Positions 8,286 through 15,434 of a stretch of 23,429 nt of DNA are shown piece after piece. Under the pieces are notes generated by a model, which was not told where the DNA came from, searched no databases, and was given only the letters and a program-made list of their open reading frames with translations. The DNA lies in assembly GCA_910586095.1 (NCBI GenBank), contig CAJUHQ010000050.1:1-23429 (forward strand). The letters are read 5' to 3'. This stretch comes from an uncultured Lachnospiraceae bacterium. Lineage in GTDB: Bacteria > Bacillota > Clostridia > Lachnospirales > Lachnospiraceae. Numbering within the stretch: the first letter of the stretch is position 1; each line of letters starts with the position of its first letter. A program made the position numbers and the translations under genes.

Positions 8286-8301
8286 GTCCGCTCTTGCGGA
8301 C
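8286..8301 (-). other. Intercistronic hairpin
   Basis: GTCCGC, a four-base loop and GCGGAC form a perfect 6-bp stem between the stop codon of the hydrolase gene and the ribosome binding site of the PRPP-synthetase-like gene. No T-run follows on the transcribed strand, so RNA processing or stability is likelier than termination. Confidence 0.45.
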
Positions 8302-8314
8302 TCTTTATCAATTT

Positions 8315-8830
8315 TTATACCACTTTAATCTGACACATTTTCATAGCTTCTAGCGCATTGTTATGGCTCTGAGGTGTCACACCTGCACAGCACGCTTCCA
8401 CCACCTCAATCTCAACTTCTGGCATAGTAGCTTTTAACAGCAGTGCATTGGAAATCACACAGATATCTGTACACAATCCCACAAGCGTGATGCGTTCAAG
8501 ATCCTTATGTGTTTCTAAATACGCTGCTAGTTGTGTAGAGCCAAAAGTAGTTTTGTCAAACACCTGCTCCGAATCTGGTCTAAGGGATGTCAGCTTTTTG
8601 TCAATCTGCCATCCATCAGTGTCTTTGATGCAATGTGGTACTGGAAGATTTCGCCCTTCCTGTGTTTCTAGATAATTGTCAAAATGAGTATCTCTAGTAA
8701 ACACAACATCTCCATCAAATGTCCGAATAACTTTTGCAACCTTGTCAACAATAGCTTCTGCCTCTTTTGTTCCCAAAGCTCCATCAATAAAATCTTTTTG
8801 CATATCTACGACTACAAGCACCTTTTTCAT
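8315..8830 (-). CDS. Nicotinamidase-type cysteine hydrolase (isochorismatase fold)
   Basis: The 171-residue protein has the Asp-Lys-Cys triad of the family: D9 in VVDMQKDF, K93 in FDKTTFGS and C124 in GLCTDICV. The metal-site segment TRDTHFDNYLETQEGR and LPVPHCI matches PncA-like members, which convert nicotinamide to nicotinate. An ATG seven codons upstream lies inside the large inverted repeat and lacks a ribosome binding site, while the chosen ATG has GGAAGGG upstream. It is the first gene of the NAD salvage operon, directly behind a strong promoter/operator. It would compete with a nicotinamide-using transferase encoded two genes later, unless the substrates differ. Other amidase activities are possible for this fold. 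Confidence 0.85.
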   Translation of the reverse strand: MKKVLVVVDMQKDFIDGALGTKEAEAIVDKVAKVIRTFDGDVVFTRDTHFDNYLETQEGRNLPVPHCIKDTDGWQIDKKLTSLRPDSEQVFDKTTFGSTQLAAYLETHKDLERITLVGLCTDICVISNALLLKATMPEVEIEVVEACCAGVTPQSHNNALEAMKMCQIKVV

Positions 8831-8848
8831 TCCCTTATCCCTTCCTTT

Positions 8849-8893
8849 CATGATACAATCTTATTATCTTTTTGATAATAAGATTGTATCATG
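8849..8893. promoter_or_regulatory. 20-bp perfect inverted repeat, candidate NrtR operator
   Basis: The left arm (8849-8868) begins CATGATACAATC and the right arm (8874-8893) ends GATTGTATCATG, perfectly complementary over 20 bases with a TTTTT spacer. Each arm is also a partial palindrome of the form GATA-N9-TATC. The left portion of the transcribed strand covers the -10 box and the region just after the start site, as expected for a repressor site. The right-arm 17-mer recurs with three changes upstream of nadE. Confidence 0.75.
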
Positions 8894-8911
8894 CCATTTT
8901 ACCGCTGTCAA
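8883..8911 (-). promoter_or_regulatory. Sigma-70 promoter of the NAD salvage operon
   Basis: On the minus strand TTGACA (8906-8911) and TACAAT (8883-8888) are separated by exactly 17 bases. The -10 box lies within the 20-bp inverted repeat, so binding there would block initiation. The first gene starts about 50 bases downstream. Confidence 0.8.
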
Positions 8912-9022
8912 TCCTTTACTTATCATTTTTATAAAAATAAACACCTACCTTCTCCTGTCTTCTTAGCAGCACGTTTTTTTATATAAAGCTTATTCAAAAA
9001 TTCTCTTATTGTAATTTTTTTT

Positions 9023-9075
9023 GCATGGGATTATGCAATCGAGTCGAGAAGCTTCATCTTCTCCCTACTCGCGCC
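9023..9075. repeat. Diverged single copy related to the 71-bp repeat
   Basis: The segment starts GCATGGGA, contains AATCGAGT (9037-9044) and ends ACTCGCGCC, in the same order as GCATGGGG, AATCGAGT, ACTCG and GCGCGCC in the tandem repeat at 1456-1614. Here the CGAGT/ACTCG stem is extended by an inner AGAAG/CTTCT stem. It suggests a dispersed hairpin element family. The relation is by eye and could be chance. Confidence 0.4.
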
Positions 9076-9113
9076 ACTTTAGCTGTACATTTCCTTTCTA
9101 CATTCGTATGCAT

Positions 9114-9145
9114 AAAAAAATTTCAGCCACAACGGCTGAAATTTT
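9114..9145 (-). terminator. Intrinsic terminator of the acetyltransferase gene
   Basis: AAAATTTCAGCC and GGCTGAAATTTT form a 12-bp stem with a five-base loop, and on the minus strand the stem runs into seven T. It lies about 100 bases after the stop codon at 9243. It could also stop plus-strand transcription weakly. Confidence 0.85.
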
Positions 9146-9242
9146 ATACTTCCCACTACTTAGAACTCTCTTTACATTCTTTTAATATTCTATTAGTTTT
9201 ACGGTGTTTGCCTGTGTCTATTGCATAACAAACACCATAAAA

Positions 9243-9812
9243 TCATTGTCTTTGCCTAATCCAGTAATCATAGTATGCAATTGCATGATGTTGATCTAAT
9301 AGCGGTTTTGTAGATTGGACAAATCCCATTTTCTTAAGGGCCTCTATTCGGTCTATTGCGTACACTGCTGCCTTCGTTGCAATATGGCAACACGCAAACC
9401 ACTCATAAAATGGTTCAACAATCAAGTCCAATATAGCATAAATCCAACTTGTTTTCTCATAATCGCTTCGGACATCTATGCGCAATATCCCATAACCATC
9501 ATACGCATCTGTCGATTTTCTCTGAAACATTTCTATCGTTCCGACTACCTTGTTTTGCTTCTTGTCAATGATAGAAAAACGCACAAATCCTTTATTTTCA
9601 TGATACTCAATCAACCAATACTTGATCGCATTTGCCACATCTTCTTTTGTCGCACAATAAAAATTGCTTCCATGACAACAATCACTGTTAAAAAATGGCA
9701 GGGCAAACTTGTCGCTATATACACTTGCTAAATCATCTGCGTCCTGTTGTTGAATCAACCTCACCATCAACTGTTCATTTTCCAACACTGGACAGGCCTC
9801 ATAAATTCCCAT
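9243..9812 (-). CDS. GNAT family N-acetyltransferase
   Basis: The 189-residue protein shows the RimJ/RimL-like layout: an N-terminal ENEQLMVRLIQQQDADDL segment, a strand pair with VRFSIIDKKQNKVVGTIEMF, then the LRIDVRSDYEKTSW region where the acetyl-CoA loop normally lies, and a terminal ALKKMGFV motif. The usual Arg/Gln-x-x-Gly-x-Gly/Ala loop is not conserved, so activity on acetyl-CoA is uncertain. A longer frame starts 37 codons upstream, but only the ATG at 9812 has a strong site (GGAGG, five bases away). The substrate cannot be predicted. It is separated by 98 bases from the nuclease-like gene upstream. Confidence 0.75.
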   Translation of the reverse strand: MGIYEACPVLENEQLMVRLIQQQDADDLASVYSDKFALPFFNSDCCHGSNFYCATKEDVANAIKYWLIEYHENKGFVRFSIIDKKQNKVVGTIEMFQRKSTDAYDGYGILRIDVRSDYEKTSWIYAILDLIVEPFYEWFACCHIATKAAVYAIDRIEALKKMGFVQSTKPLLDQHHAIAYYDYWIRQRQ

Positions 9813-9909
9813 TGTTTCCTCCATTTCTGCGCTACCTTTTATGCATGACACATTTATGGCAAGCAACACATATCCACAACTTTCGTAACGGAACTTTTTG
9901 ATTTTTAAT

Positions 9910-10491
9910 CTACTTTGTTGCAATAGAAGCTAAAAATATCTTCTCAAATTCACTTTCTGTATATGTAAAGACATCCCTAAAATAAATCTTTTTAAATCGC
10001 TCTAACCCAAATCTCACATAATTCTTTTGGGCTTTGCGATGAAAATACTTCCCTATTGTTGCCTTTGCACAATCCTCAGATGTCTGTTTATTTATTTGAT
10101 CTAGATTCTTACTTTCATTATACACTAAGATGAAATATACATGCTCTCTGCAAAATGATATATTTTCTTGTACAATATCATTAAATAACAACAAACTATC
10201 ATAAATTTTGTTATACACTTTAAACACTTTTTCTTTTTTCAATGTTCCATTCTTAAATTCAATAAAATAAATAGCTTCCTCTTGACCAAAATACAATGCA
10301 TCAACAGAACATGGAATATTTAATGCGGCTAACTCTTTACTATAACAATTCACTACTTTATCAAAATTGACTACTTCTATTTGTGAATTTGTCATATAAC
10401 TAGGAACTTCGCTGTCTTTATCATGAGATGTTTCCTTCAATGTAGAACAATTATTTTTAAATAATTCTATTGTTTGATATTGTACTTTCAT
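9910..10491 (-). CDS. Putative PD-(D/E)XK-like protein paired with an AAA ATPase
   Basis: I do not recognise a named family. The 193-residue protein contains SVDALYFG followed by YFIEFKNG, giving D64-x13-E78-x-K80, the spacing and strand context of a PD-(D/E)XK nuclease core. A Lys-rich helix (KKEKVFKVYNKIYDSL) follows, then a hydrophobic strand (HVYFILVYNES). The gene starts 35 bases inside the upstream ATPase gene, with GGAG nine bases from its ATG, so the two are translationally linked. ATPase/nuclease-like pairs of this kind are common in anti-phage systems, and that role is inferred here. Alternatively it is a non-catalytic DNA-binding partner. Confidence 0.6.
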   Translation of the reverse strand: MKVQYQTIELFKNNCSTLKETSHDKDSEVPSYMTNSQIEVVNFDKVVNCYSKELAALNIPCSVDALYFGQEEAIYFIEFKNGTLKKEKVFKVYNKIYDSLLLFNDIVQENISFCREHVYFILVYNESKNLDQINKQTSEDCAKATIGKYFHRKAQKNYVRFGLERFKKIYFRDVFTYTESEFEKIFLASIATK

Positions 10492-11752
10492 TACTATACT
10501 CCAAATTTTCCAGCTTTTGTAATGGACTTGCTAACTTTTCATAGATCACTTCTGTCCTATCTGTCACTTCCGAAACAGACACTGTTCCATCCATCTCATC
10601 AACAAGATAATAGTTACATTGATTGTCAATTTCATATTTGGCAGAATACACCTCAATAGCATTTAAAAAATAAGGACTATGTGTATTTAAAAGAATATGT
10701 GCCCCAAACTCTTTTTGTAATAAAACAATGCTTTGTGCAAATTTTAACTGCCATTCTGGATGTAAATGAATCTCTGGCTCATCTAGAATAATAATTCCAT
10801 TATCATCTATGGTTCCATTTTGTAGTAATCGTCTCAAAATAGCAAAACTTTTCATTCCAGTAGACAAATTGACCATTTCTAAGTTTCCGTTCAATTGCTT
10901 TGTCTGATAAACAAATCTTTCCTCTTGCGTTATAATATCGCCATCACACACATCATTCATACTCTCCAAAATATTTTCTATTTTTTTCTTTGCGAGAACT
11001 TCATCTACCACCGAAAACTCTTCCGATTGTTTCTCTCTCGCTATTTTTTTTAACAGATCCTGTTGATGTTCAAACTCGTTTAAAAGAAAAGCCCATTGGG
11101 AACTCATTAATTGATCCAATATAAATGGATCATCAATATAAATAATTTCCTTTGTCAAATTAATATAATTTTTTATTTTAATATCACTATTTCGACTAAT
11201 TTCAAAATGAATACTACTGTTTTTAATGTTTAACTTTACAGTGGCCTTTTTTTCTGGCATATTCAAATGTCCAACATTCATTCCAAACTCTGCTTCTAAT
11301 CTTTTTCGTAAAATTGTTTGACGTATATCCTCATCATCAAGAGCCAAAAATAAATAGATCCGACCAGCTAAATTTTCTATATTTTTCTCAGTATACTCGA
11401 AATGATCTCTTTTGCTCAAATAAAACTCTCTACAGGTATTAAATAAAAGCTCTCGATTTTCAAGAAACTCTGCTTTTCGATCAACAACCTGCTCCGCAAA
11501 AGACATAGTATTTCTTCTAGAAATAAGCTTATTATTCATTTCATGATAATATCCACTTAGCGCCCTATAAACAGACTTGACTCTCTCCTCTCTAATCTGC
11601 TCTTCAATTCTATAAAATGCATGAAAAGTACAAAAAAGCATTTTCCCAATAGTACTTTTTCCTGTATTATTCTCACCTGCAATCACAGTAATACCATTTA
11701 GTTGAATAGCCGCCTCTCTAATCTTTCCTATATTTGTAAGCTCTAATTTCAT
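10457..11752 (-). CDS. AAA15/AAA21-type ABC-like ATPase, putative defence component
   Basis: The 431-residue protein is a complete RecF/OLD-like ATPase head: Walker A GENNTGKST (26-34), a signature-like LSTGM (296-300), Walker B IILDEPEIHLHP (about 321-332) and a switch-His segment NTHSP (356-360). The middle section (about 45-280) is helical and charged. No Toprim domain follows, so the effector is probably the overlapping downstream protein. A GTG four codons upstream has no ribosome binding site, while the ATG at 11752 has AGGTGG eight bases before it. A promoter lies 65 bases upstream. ATPases of this kind act as sensors in several phage-defence systems (OLD/Gabija, PARIS, Septu), though the partner here fits none I can name. 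Confidence 0.85.
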   Translation of the reverse strand: MKLELTNIGKIREAAIQLNGITVIAGENNTGKSTIGKMLFCTFHAFYRIEEQIREERVKSVYRALSGYYHEMNNKLISRRNTMSFAEQVVDRKAEFLENRELLFNTCREFYLSKRDHFEYTEKNIENLAGRIYLFLALDDEDIRQTILRKRLEAEFGMNVGHLNMPEKKATVKLNIKNSSIHFEISRNSDIKIKNYINLTKEIIYIDDPFILDQLMSSQWAFLLNEFEHQQDLLKKIAREKQSEEFSVVDEVLAKKKIENILESMNDVCDGDIITQEERFVYQTKQLNGNLEMVNLSTGMKSFAILRRLLQNGTIDDNGIIILDEPEIHLHPEWQLKFAQSIVLLQKEFGAHILLNTHSPYFLNAIEVYSAKYEIDNQCNYYLVDEMDGTVSVSEVTDRTEVIYEKLASPLQKLENLEYSNESTISNNRII

Positions 11753-11816
11753 TATAAAATCCACCTATTCCTAGCCATTACTACTTTGTAATTTTGTGTG
11801 CCTTGCTTTTTTAATA

Positions 11817-11846
11817 ATTATACACATGGTTCTATGAACTATTCAA
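11817..11846 (-). promoter_or_regulatory. Promoter of the ATPase/nuclease-like operon
   Basis: On the minus strand TTGAAT (11841-11846) and TATAAT (11817-11822) are 18 bases apart. The spacer contains a small palindrome, GTTC-TAT-GAAC (11829-11839), that could bind a regulator. Confidence 0.55.
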
Positions 11847-12050
11847 AATACATTTGATCTATACACAGAATATCTGTTCGTATATTTTTCTAGAGCGAAA
11901 ACTAAAATTGTCTACAAATTTAGATTCTTGCTCAAATTTTCCAGTTTATACTACTGCCAAAATTATACATTGCTTTCATAGTGATAGCAAGATCTATTCT
12001 CAATTTCCTACTATAGACAAGCGCATATTACAACAGACACACAACATAAC

Positions 12051-12079
12051 TTGATTTTTTTTCACTATAAAATTATAAT
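12051..12079 (+). promoter_or_regulatory. Promoter of the VanRS-like operon
   Basis: TTGATT (12051-12056) and a consensus TATAAT (12074-12079) are separated by 17 bases. The leader to the first ATG is about 80 bases. Confidence 0.65.
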
Positions 12080-12165
12080 ACAATTATCGACAAATTATTT
12101 TTAATGTCTATCTTATATGTTTATCCAAACAATGTCGCAAATCCAGTCAATACAAAGAGGTCATA

Positions 12166-12876
12166 ATGAACAATCCAGAAGAAACTATACTGCTTGTCGA
12201 TGATGAGCAGGAAATTGCAGATCTATTGGAAGTTTATCTAAAAAATGAAAATTATACTGTCTGCAAATTTTACAATCCCTTGCAAGCCCTAGCTTATATA
12301 AAAACACAGCCTGTTAGTCTGGCGATATTGGATGTAATGATGCCAGAACTAGACGGTTTTTCTCTCTGTCAAAAAATACGACAAAAACATTTGTTTCCTA
12401 TTATTATGCTAACTGCCAAAACACAGGATATTGATAAAATTCAAGGTCTTTCTCTAGGCGCTGACGATTATATTGTCAAGCCATTCAATCCTTTAGAGGT
12501 AGTTGCACGAGTAAAAACACAGCTTCGACGCTATAAGCGATACAATACCAATCTAACAGAAGAATCCATAGAACAAGAGGTATATGATGACAAAGGATTA
12601 TATATCTGTTCCACCAATCACAAATGTACACTAAATGGTGAACCAGTATCTCTTACCCCTTTTGAATTTAATATTTTGTGGTATCTATGCAAAAATCATG
12701 GGCGTGTCATCTCCGCAGAAGAATTATTTGAAACTGTCTGGGGAGAGGCTTTTTTTGAGAACAACAATAACACTGTCATGGCCCATATTGCCCGCATACG
12801 TGAGAAAATGAACGAACCAGCACGCAAACCAAAATACATTAAAACTGTCTGGGGGGTAGGCTACACCATTGAATAG
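12166..12876 (+). CDS. OmpR-family response regulator, VanR-like
   Basis: The 236-residue protein has a receiver domain with the acidic pair D12/D13, phosphoacceptor D56 (AILDVMMPE) and the KPF loop, then a winged-helix DNA-binding domain with LTPFEFNILWYLCKNHGRVISAEELFE and a terminal VWGVGYTIE. The receiver strongly resembles VanR (EIADLLEVYLKNENYTV, GADDYIVKPFNPLE, VKTQLRRYKR). AGAGG before the ATG supports the start. It overlaps the kinase gene by eight bases. No vanHAX, vanY or D-Ala-D-Ala ligase gene lies within the window, so it probably controls genes elsewhere, such as envelope stress functions. The assignment to the VanR subgroup is by sequence pattern only. Confidence 0.9.
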   Translation: MNNPEETILLVDDEQEIADLLEVYLKNENYTVCKFYNPLQALAYIKTQPVSLAILDVMMPELDGFSLCQKIRQKHLFPIIMLTAKTQDIDKIQGLSLGADDYIVKPFNPLEVVARVKTQLRRYKRYNTNLTEESIEQEVYDDKGLYICSTNHKCTLNGEPVSLTPFEFNILWYLCKNHGRVISAEELFETVWGEAFFENNNNTVMAHIARIREKMNEPARKPKYIKTVWGVGYTIE

Positions 12877-13990
12877 AACGATTATTAAAAAAACTACAAG
12901 CACGCTTTCTCGCAAATGGCTTGCTTTCAAAATGACTCTTCGCTTTATTATCCTTGCGATTATGTTTGAAATTGCCTATGTCTTGATTCACCTGCTATTT
13001 TTGATTGTCATGGGCGTTACCAATCTCGATCAGACGTATGCATTTATAGCCTTTAAACCGTTCATACTCCCTATACTCATCATAGGTTCCTTTGTTGGCT
13101 GTGGATATATGTTGTATCGTTTTATGTTGCGTCCACTACAACATTTAGAGGACGTTGCCAAAGCGGCCCAACAATTGGCGCCCCCTACAGATGTTCCCAT
13201 TATACTCCCTGGCAATCTAAAGGACTTAGAGAATGATTTGAATCATGTGCGGGAACAGTCTTTGCAAAGCTTACAACACGCGCGACAAATCGAACAGCGA
13301 AAAGAAGATCTACTCATCTATCTCGCCCACGATTTAAAAACACCGCTGACAAGTATTCTCGGATATCTAAAACTACTGGAGGATGAACCCAATATTTCTC
13401 CTGAATTGATACAAAAATACTCTGGAATTGCCCGAAAAAAAGCCGAACGACTACAAGATCTCATCAATGAATTTTTTGAGATCACGCGCTTTAGCACACA
13501 TCAATTGTCATTGGAACCAGCAAAAACACATCTTAGCCGGATGCTTATGCAAATTACTTATGAATTTTATCCTATCCTTGTCGAAAAAGGGTTGGAATGG
13601 GAGCTACAAATTCCTGAAAATATAGAAATTGTGTGTGACGCAGACAAACTAGAACGCGCCATCGATAACCTGATTAGAAATGCTATCAATTACAGTTACT
13701 CCAACACCAAAATTTCTTTTTCTCTACTGTCAACAGATACTGGTGTCACAATATGTATCCAAAATGCAGGACAAACCATCCCTCCCGAAAAACTTGAAAG
13801 AATATTTGAACAATTCTATCGACTAGACACCTCACGCTCCTCTGCTACAGGCAACGCAGGGTTAGGATTGGCAATTGCAAGAGAGATTATTGAGCTTCAT
13901 TGCGGAACCATCACTGCACACAGCAAAGATGAGACAATACAGTTTGTTATCCAGCTTCCTTTTGACAGCAAACCCCACGAAAAAAACTAG
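12869..13990 (+). CDS. Sensor histidine kinase, VanS-like
   Basis: The 373-residue protein has two N-terminal membrane segments (about residues 26-48 and 60-83) with a very short outside loop, a HAMP-like linker, a dimerisation domain with H154 in YLAHDLKTPLTSILGYL, and an ATPase domain with N box (NLIRNAINYS), ERIFEQFYR and a GLGLAIAREII G box. The start is TTG at 12869, overlapping the regulator gene by eight bases. The first in-frame ATG is at codon 22, next to the first membrane segment. The short outside loop means it probably senses within or at the membrane. It shares the promoter of the regulator gene. Confidence 0.9.
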   Translation: MNRTIIKKTTSTLSRKWLAFKMTLRFIILAIMFEIAYVLIHLLFLIVMGVTNLDQTYAFIAFKPFILPILIIGSFVGCGYMLYRFMLRPLQHLEDVAKAAQQLAPPTDVPIILPGNLKDLENDLNHVREQSLQSLQHARQIEQRKEDLLIYLAHDLKTPLTSILGYLKLLEDEPNISPELIQKYSGIARKKAERLQDLINEFFEITRFSTHQLSLEPAKTHLSRMLMQITYEFYPILVEKGLEWELQIPENIEIVCDADKLERAIDNLIRNAINYSYSNTKISFSLLSTDTGVTICIQNAGQTIPPEKLERIFEQFYRLDTSRSSATGNAGLGLAIAREIIELHCGTITAHSKDETIQFVIQLPFDSKPHEKN

Positions 13991-14186
13991 CGTGACAACT
14001 ATCGATTTCATACAAGTTGTGCGCCTCATTGACAAATAGAATACCATAATGACCTTATGATATAGGTTTTCTTTTGATTGGTGTCCTTGAATAGATCGTC
14101 GTTTTCGCACAAAATTAGCAATTATCCATACAACTACTATTCTGTTGATGCACTCATATTTTTGCAAAACTCTCTTACTCAAAACA

Positions 14187-14564
14187 TTATCTGCGTGTTC
14201 CATCCTCAGAAAATGTTGTTTTTAGCGCATGTTCTGTCGGAAAAATAGATATGATCAAAATGATACACTGTATAGTACAAATTATTCCTCCCACAATTCC
14301 AATGCTATTTTCTGTACTGTGAAAAAATGGAAGTTGCACTATCACTGACAAGGGCAGCAGAACCCAGCCAATCTTCCACCACAGACGCCCGCAATATTCA
14401 TGAGCAAACTTCCATGTATCCATATTTTTCATAGAACGCCTTGTTCTATACCCTATCATCCTGTTGATTTTGCTAGGGCAATGTTTCCACATCGCCCTTC
14501 CTGTACCAATTAAAAGAAGGGGAATCAATGCATTGCATACAAACATAAACCACCAAAACCACAT
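14187..14564 (-). CDS. SdpI/YhfL-family membrane protein
   Basis: The 125-residue protein shows the family core NRMIGYRTRRSMKNMDTW, followed by a Trp/Gly-rich segment (GRLWWKIGWVLLP) and two more hydrophobic spans, for about three membrane segments. SdpI in Bacillus protects against the SdpC toxin. Many relatives have no known toxin partner. GGAAGGAG seven bases from the ATG supports the start. It converges on the VanRS-like operon with no clear terminator between. Its position downstream of an exporter and two-component system suggests a link to antimicrobial-peptide immunity, which is inference. Confidence 0.8.
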   Translation of the reverse strand: MWFWWFMFVCNALIPLLLIGTGRAMWKHCPSKINRMIGYRTRRSMKNMDTWKFAHEYCGRLWWKIGWVLLPLSVIVQLPFFHSTENSIGIVGGIICTIQCIILIISIFPTEHALKTTFSEDGTRR

Positions 14565-14729
14565 AATACGACTCCTTCCTCAACCTATAAATATGCTACT
14601 CTATATGAGTATACCATATCCTTCTCTCAAAATGATACTTAAAAAAATTGATGTTGCAGACAATATATTGTATGGATGTCCATACAGCCTGAAATGGTAT
14701 AAGCATTTCAGAAATTGCATGCTGTGAAT

Positions 14730-15434
14730 TTACAATAGATCTTTTGTCTCCACATTATAAAGAGACAATACTGCAAATCCAAATGATAGAATTGTCAAAA
14801 TCGCAGGAAACACTCGATTATTGGCCAATGAAAGATCTCCTATATTTGCCTGTGTCAAAAAAATTAGTATAAATGAGACAATAATCGTTGCTTTTGACGA
14901 TTTCATTATCATTCCAACAAATAGGGCAATAAAACTCATACTTACAATCACAATCGACTTCACCAAAAGCTGGAGATAAAAAGACAAATTTCCCATATGA
15001 AAATCAATGATAAAGGAGGAATGTAACCGCTTAGAACCTACATAAACACATGTATAAATCAGCAACTTTGTTCCCACCAATGCGATAAAATTAAAAAGCC
15101 ATACTGCTATCATTTGAGATGCCACAATCTTTGGCCTTTTGATTGGATACGAAAACATTAAATTCATTGTCTTATTTTTATACGCACTTACAATAAAAGA
15201 TGCCAACATAACACTTGTAACAATAAGAAATGACATACTAGTAAACAGTTCGATTGGTGCCGAAATCACATTCATTCCCTCTACTGCGTCTAGTGTACCA
15301 TCTGGATCGTCTGCGATGCCCAAAAATGCAATGGAGACTATAAACAGACATAGAACTGCTGCCAAAATAAAGGTACCTACTATATATTTTCCAATATGAT
15401 TTTTCTTCCACTCTAGTCTAATCAGTTTAATCAT
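14730..15434 (-). CDS. ABC-2 type exporter permease
   Basis: The 234-residue protein has about six hydrophobic segments (near residues 17-38, 63-85, 105-128, 155-177, 180-198 and 205-225) and the layout of ABC2-type permeases of bacitracin- and lantibiotic-immunity exporters (BcrB or MutE/SpaE-like). No large extracellular loop of the BceB kind is present. Its ATG overlaps the stop codon of the ATPase gene by four bases (ATGA), so the two are translationally coupled and form one transporter. The substrate is unknown, and the linked two-component system suggests a peptide antibiotic. Confidence 0.85.
   Translation of the reverse strand: MIKLIRLEWKKNHIGKYIVGTFILAAVLCLFIVSIAFLGIADDPDGTLDAVEGMNVISAPIELFTSMSFLIVTSVMLASFIVSAYKNKTMNLMFSYPIKRPKIVASQMIAVWLFNFIALVGTKLLIYTCVYVGSKRLHSSFIIDFHMGNLSFYLQLLVKSIVIVSMSFIALFVGMIMKSSKATIIVSFILIFLTQANIGDLSLANNRVFPAILTILSFGFAVLSLYNVETKDLL

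Larger units (their letters stand above)
11753..12165. other. Divergent promoter region
   Basis: This gene-free stretch separates the ATPase operon (minus strand) from the two-component operon (plus strand). It holds one promoter for each direction, listed separately. The middle, about 11850-12050, shows nothing I can identify. Confidence 0.6.

Noticed and set aside
13862..14203. A 113-codon minus-strand frame between the kinase and the SdpI-family gene
   Set aside because: It overlaps the kinase's conserved ATPase end antisense, has no ribosome binding site and no recognisable protein pattern.
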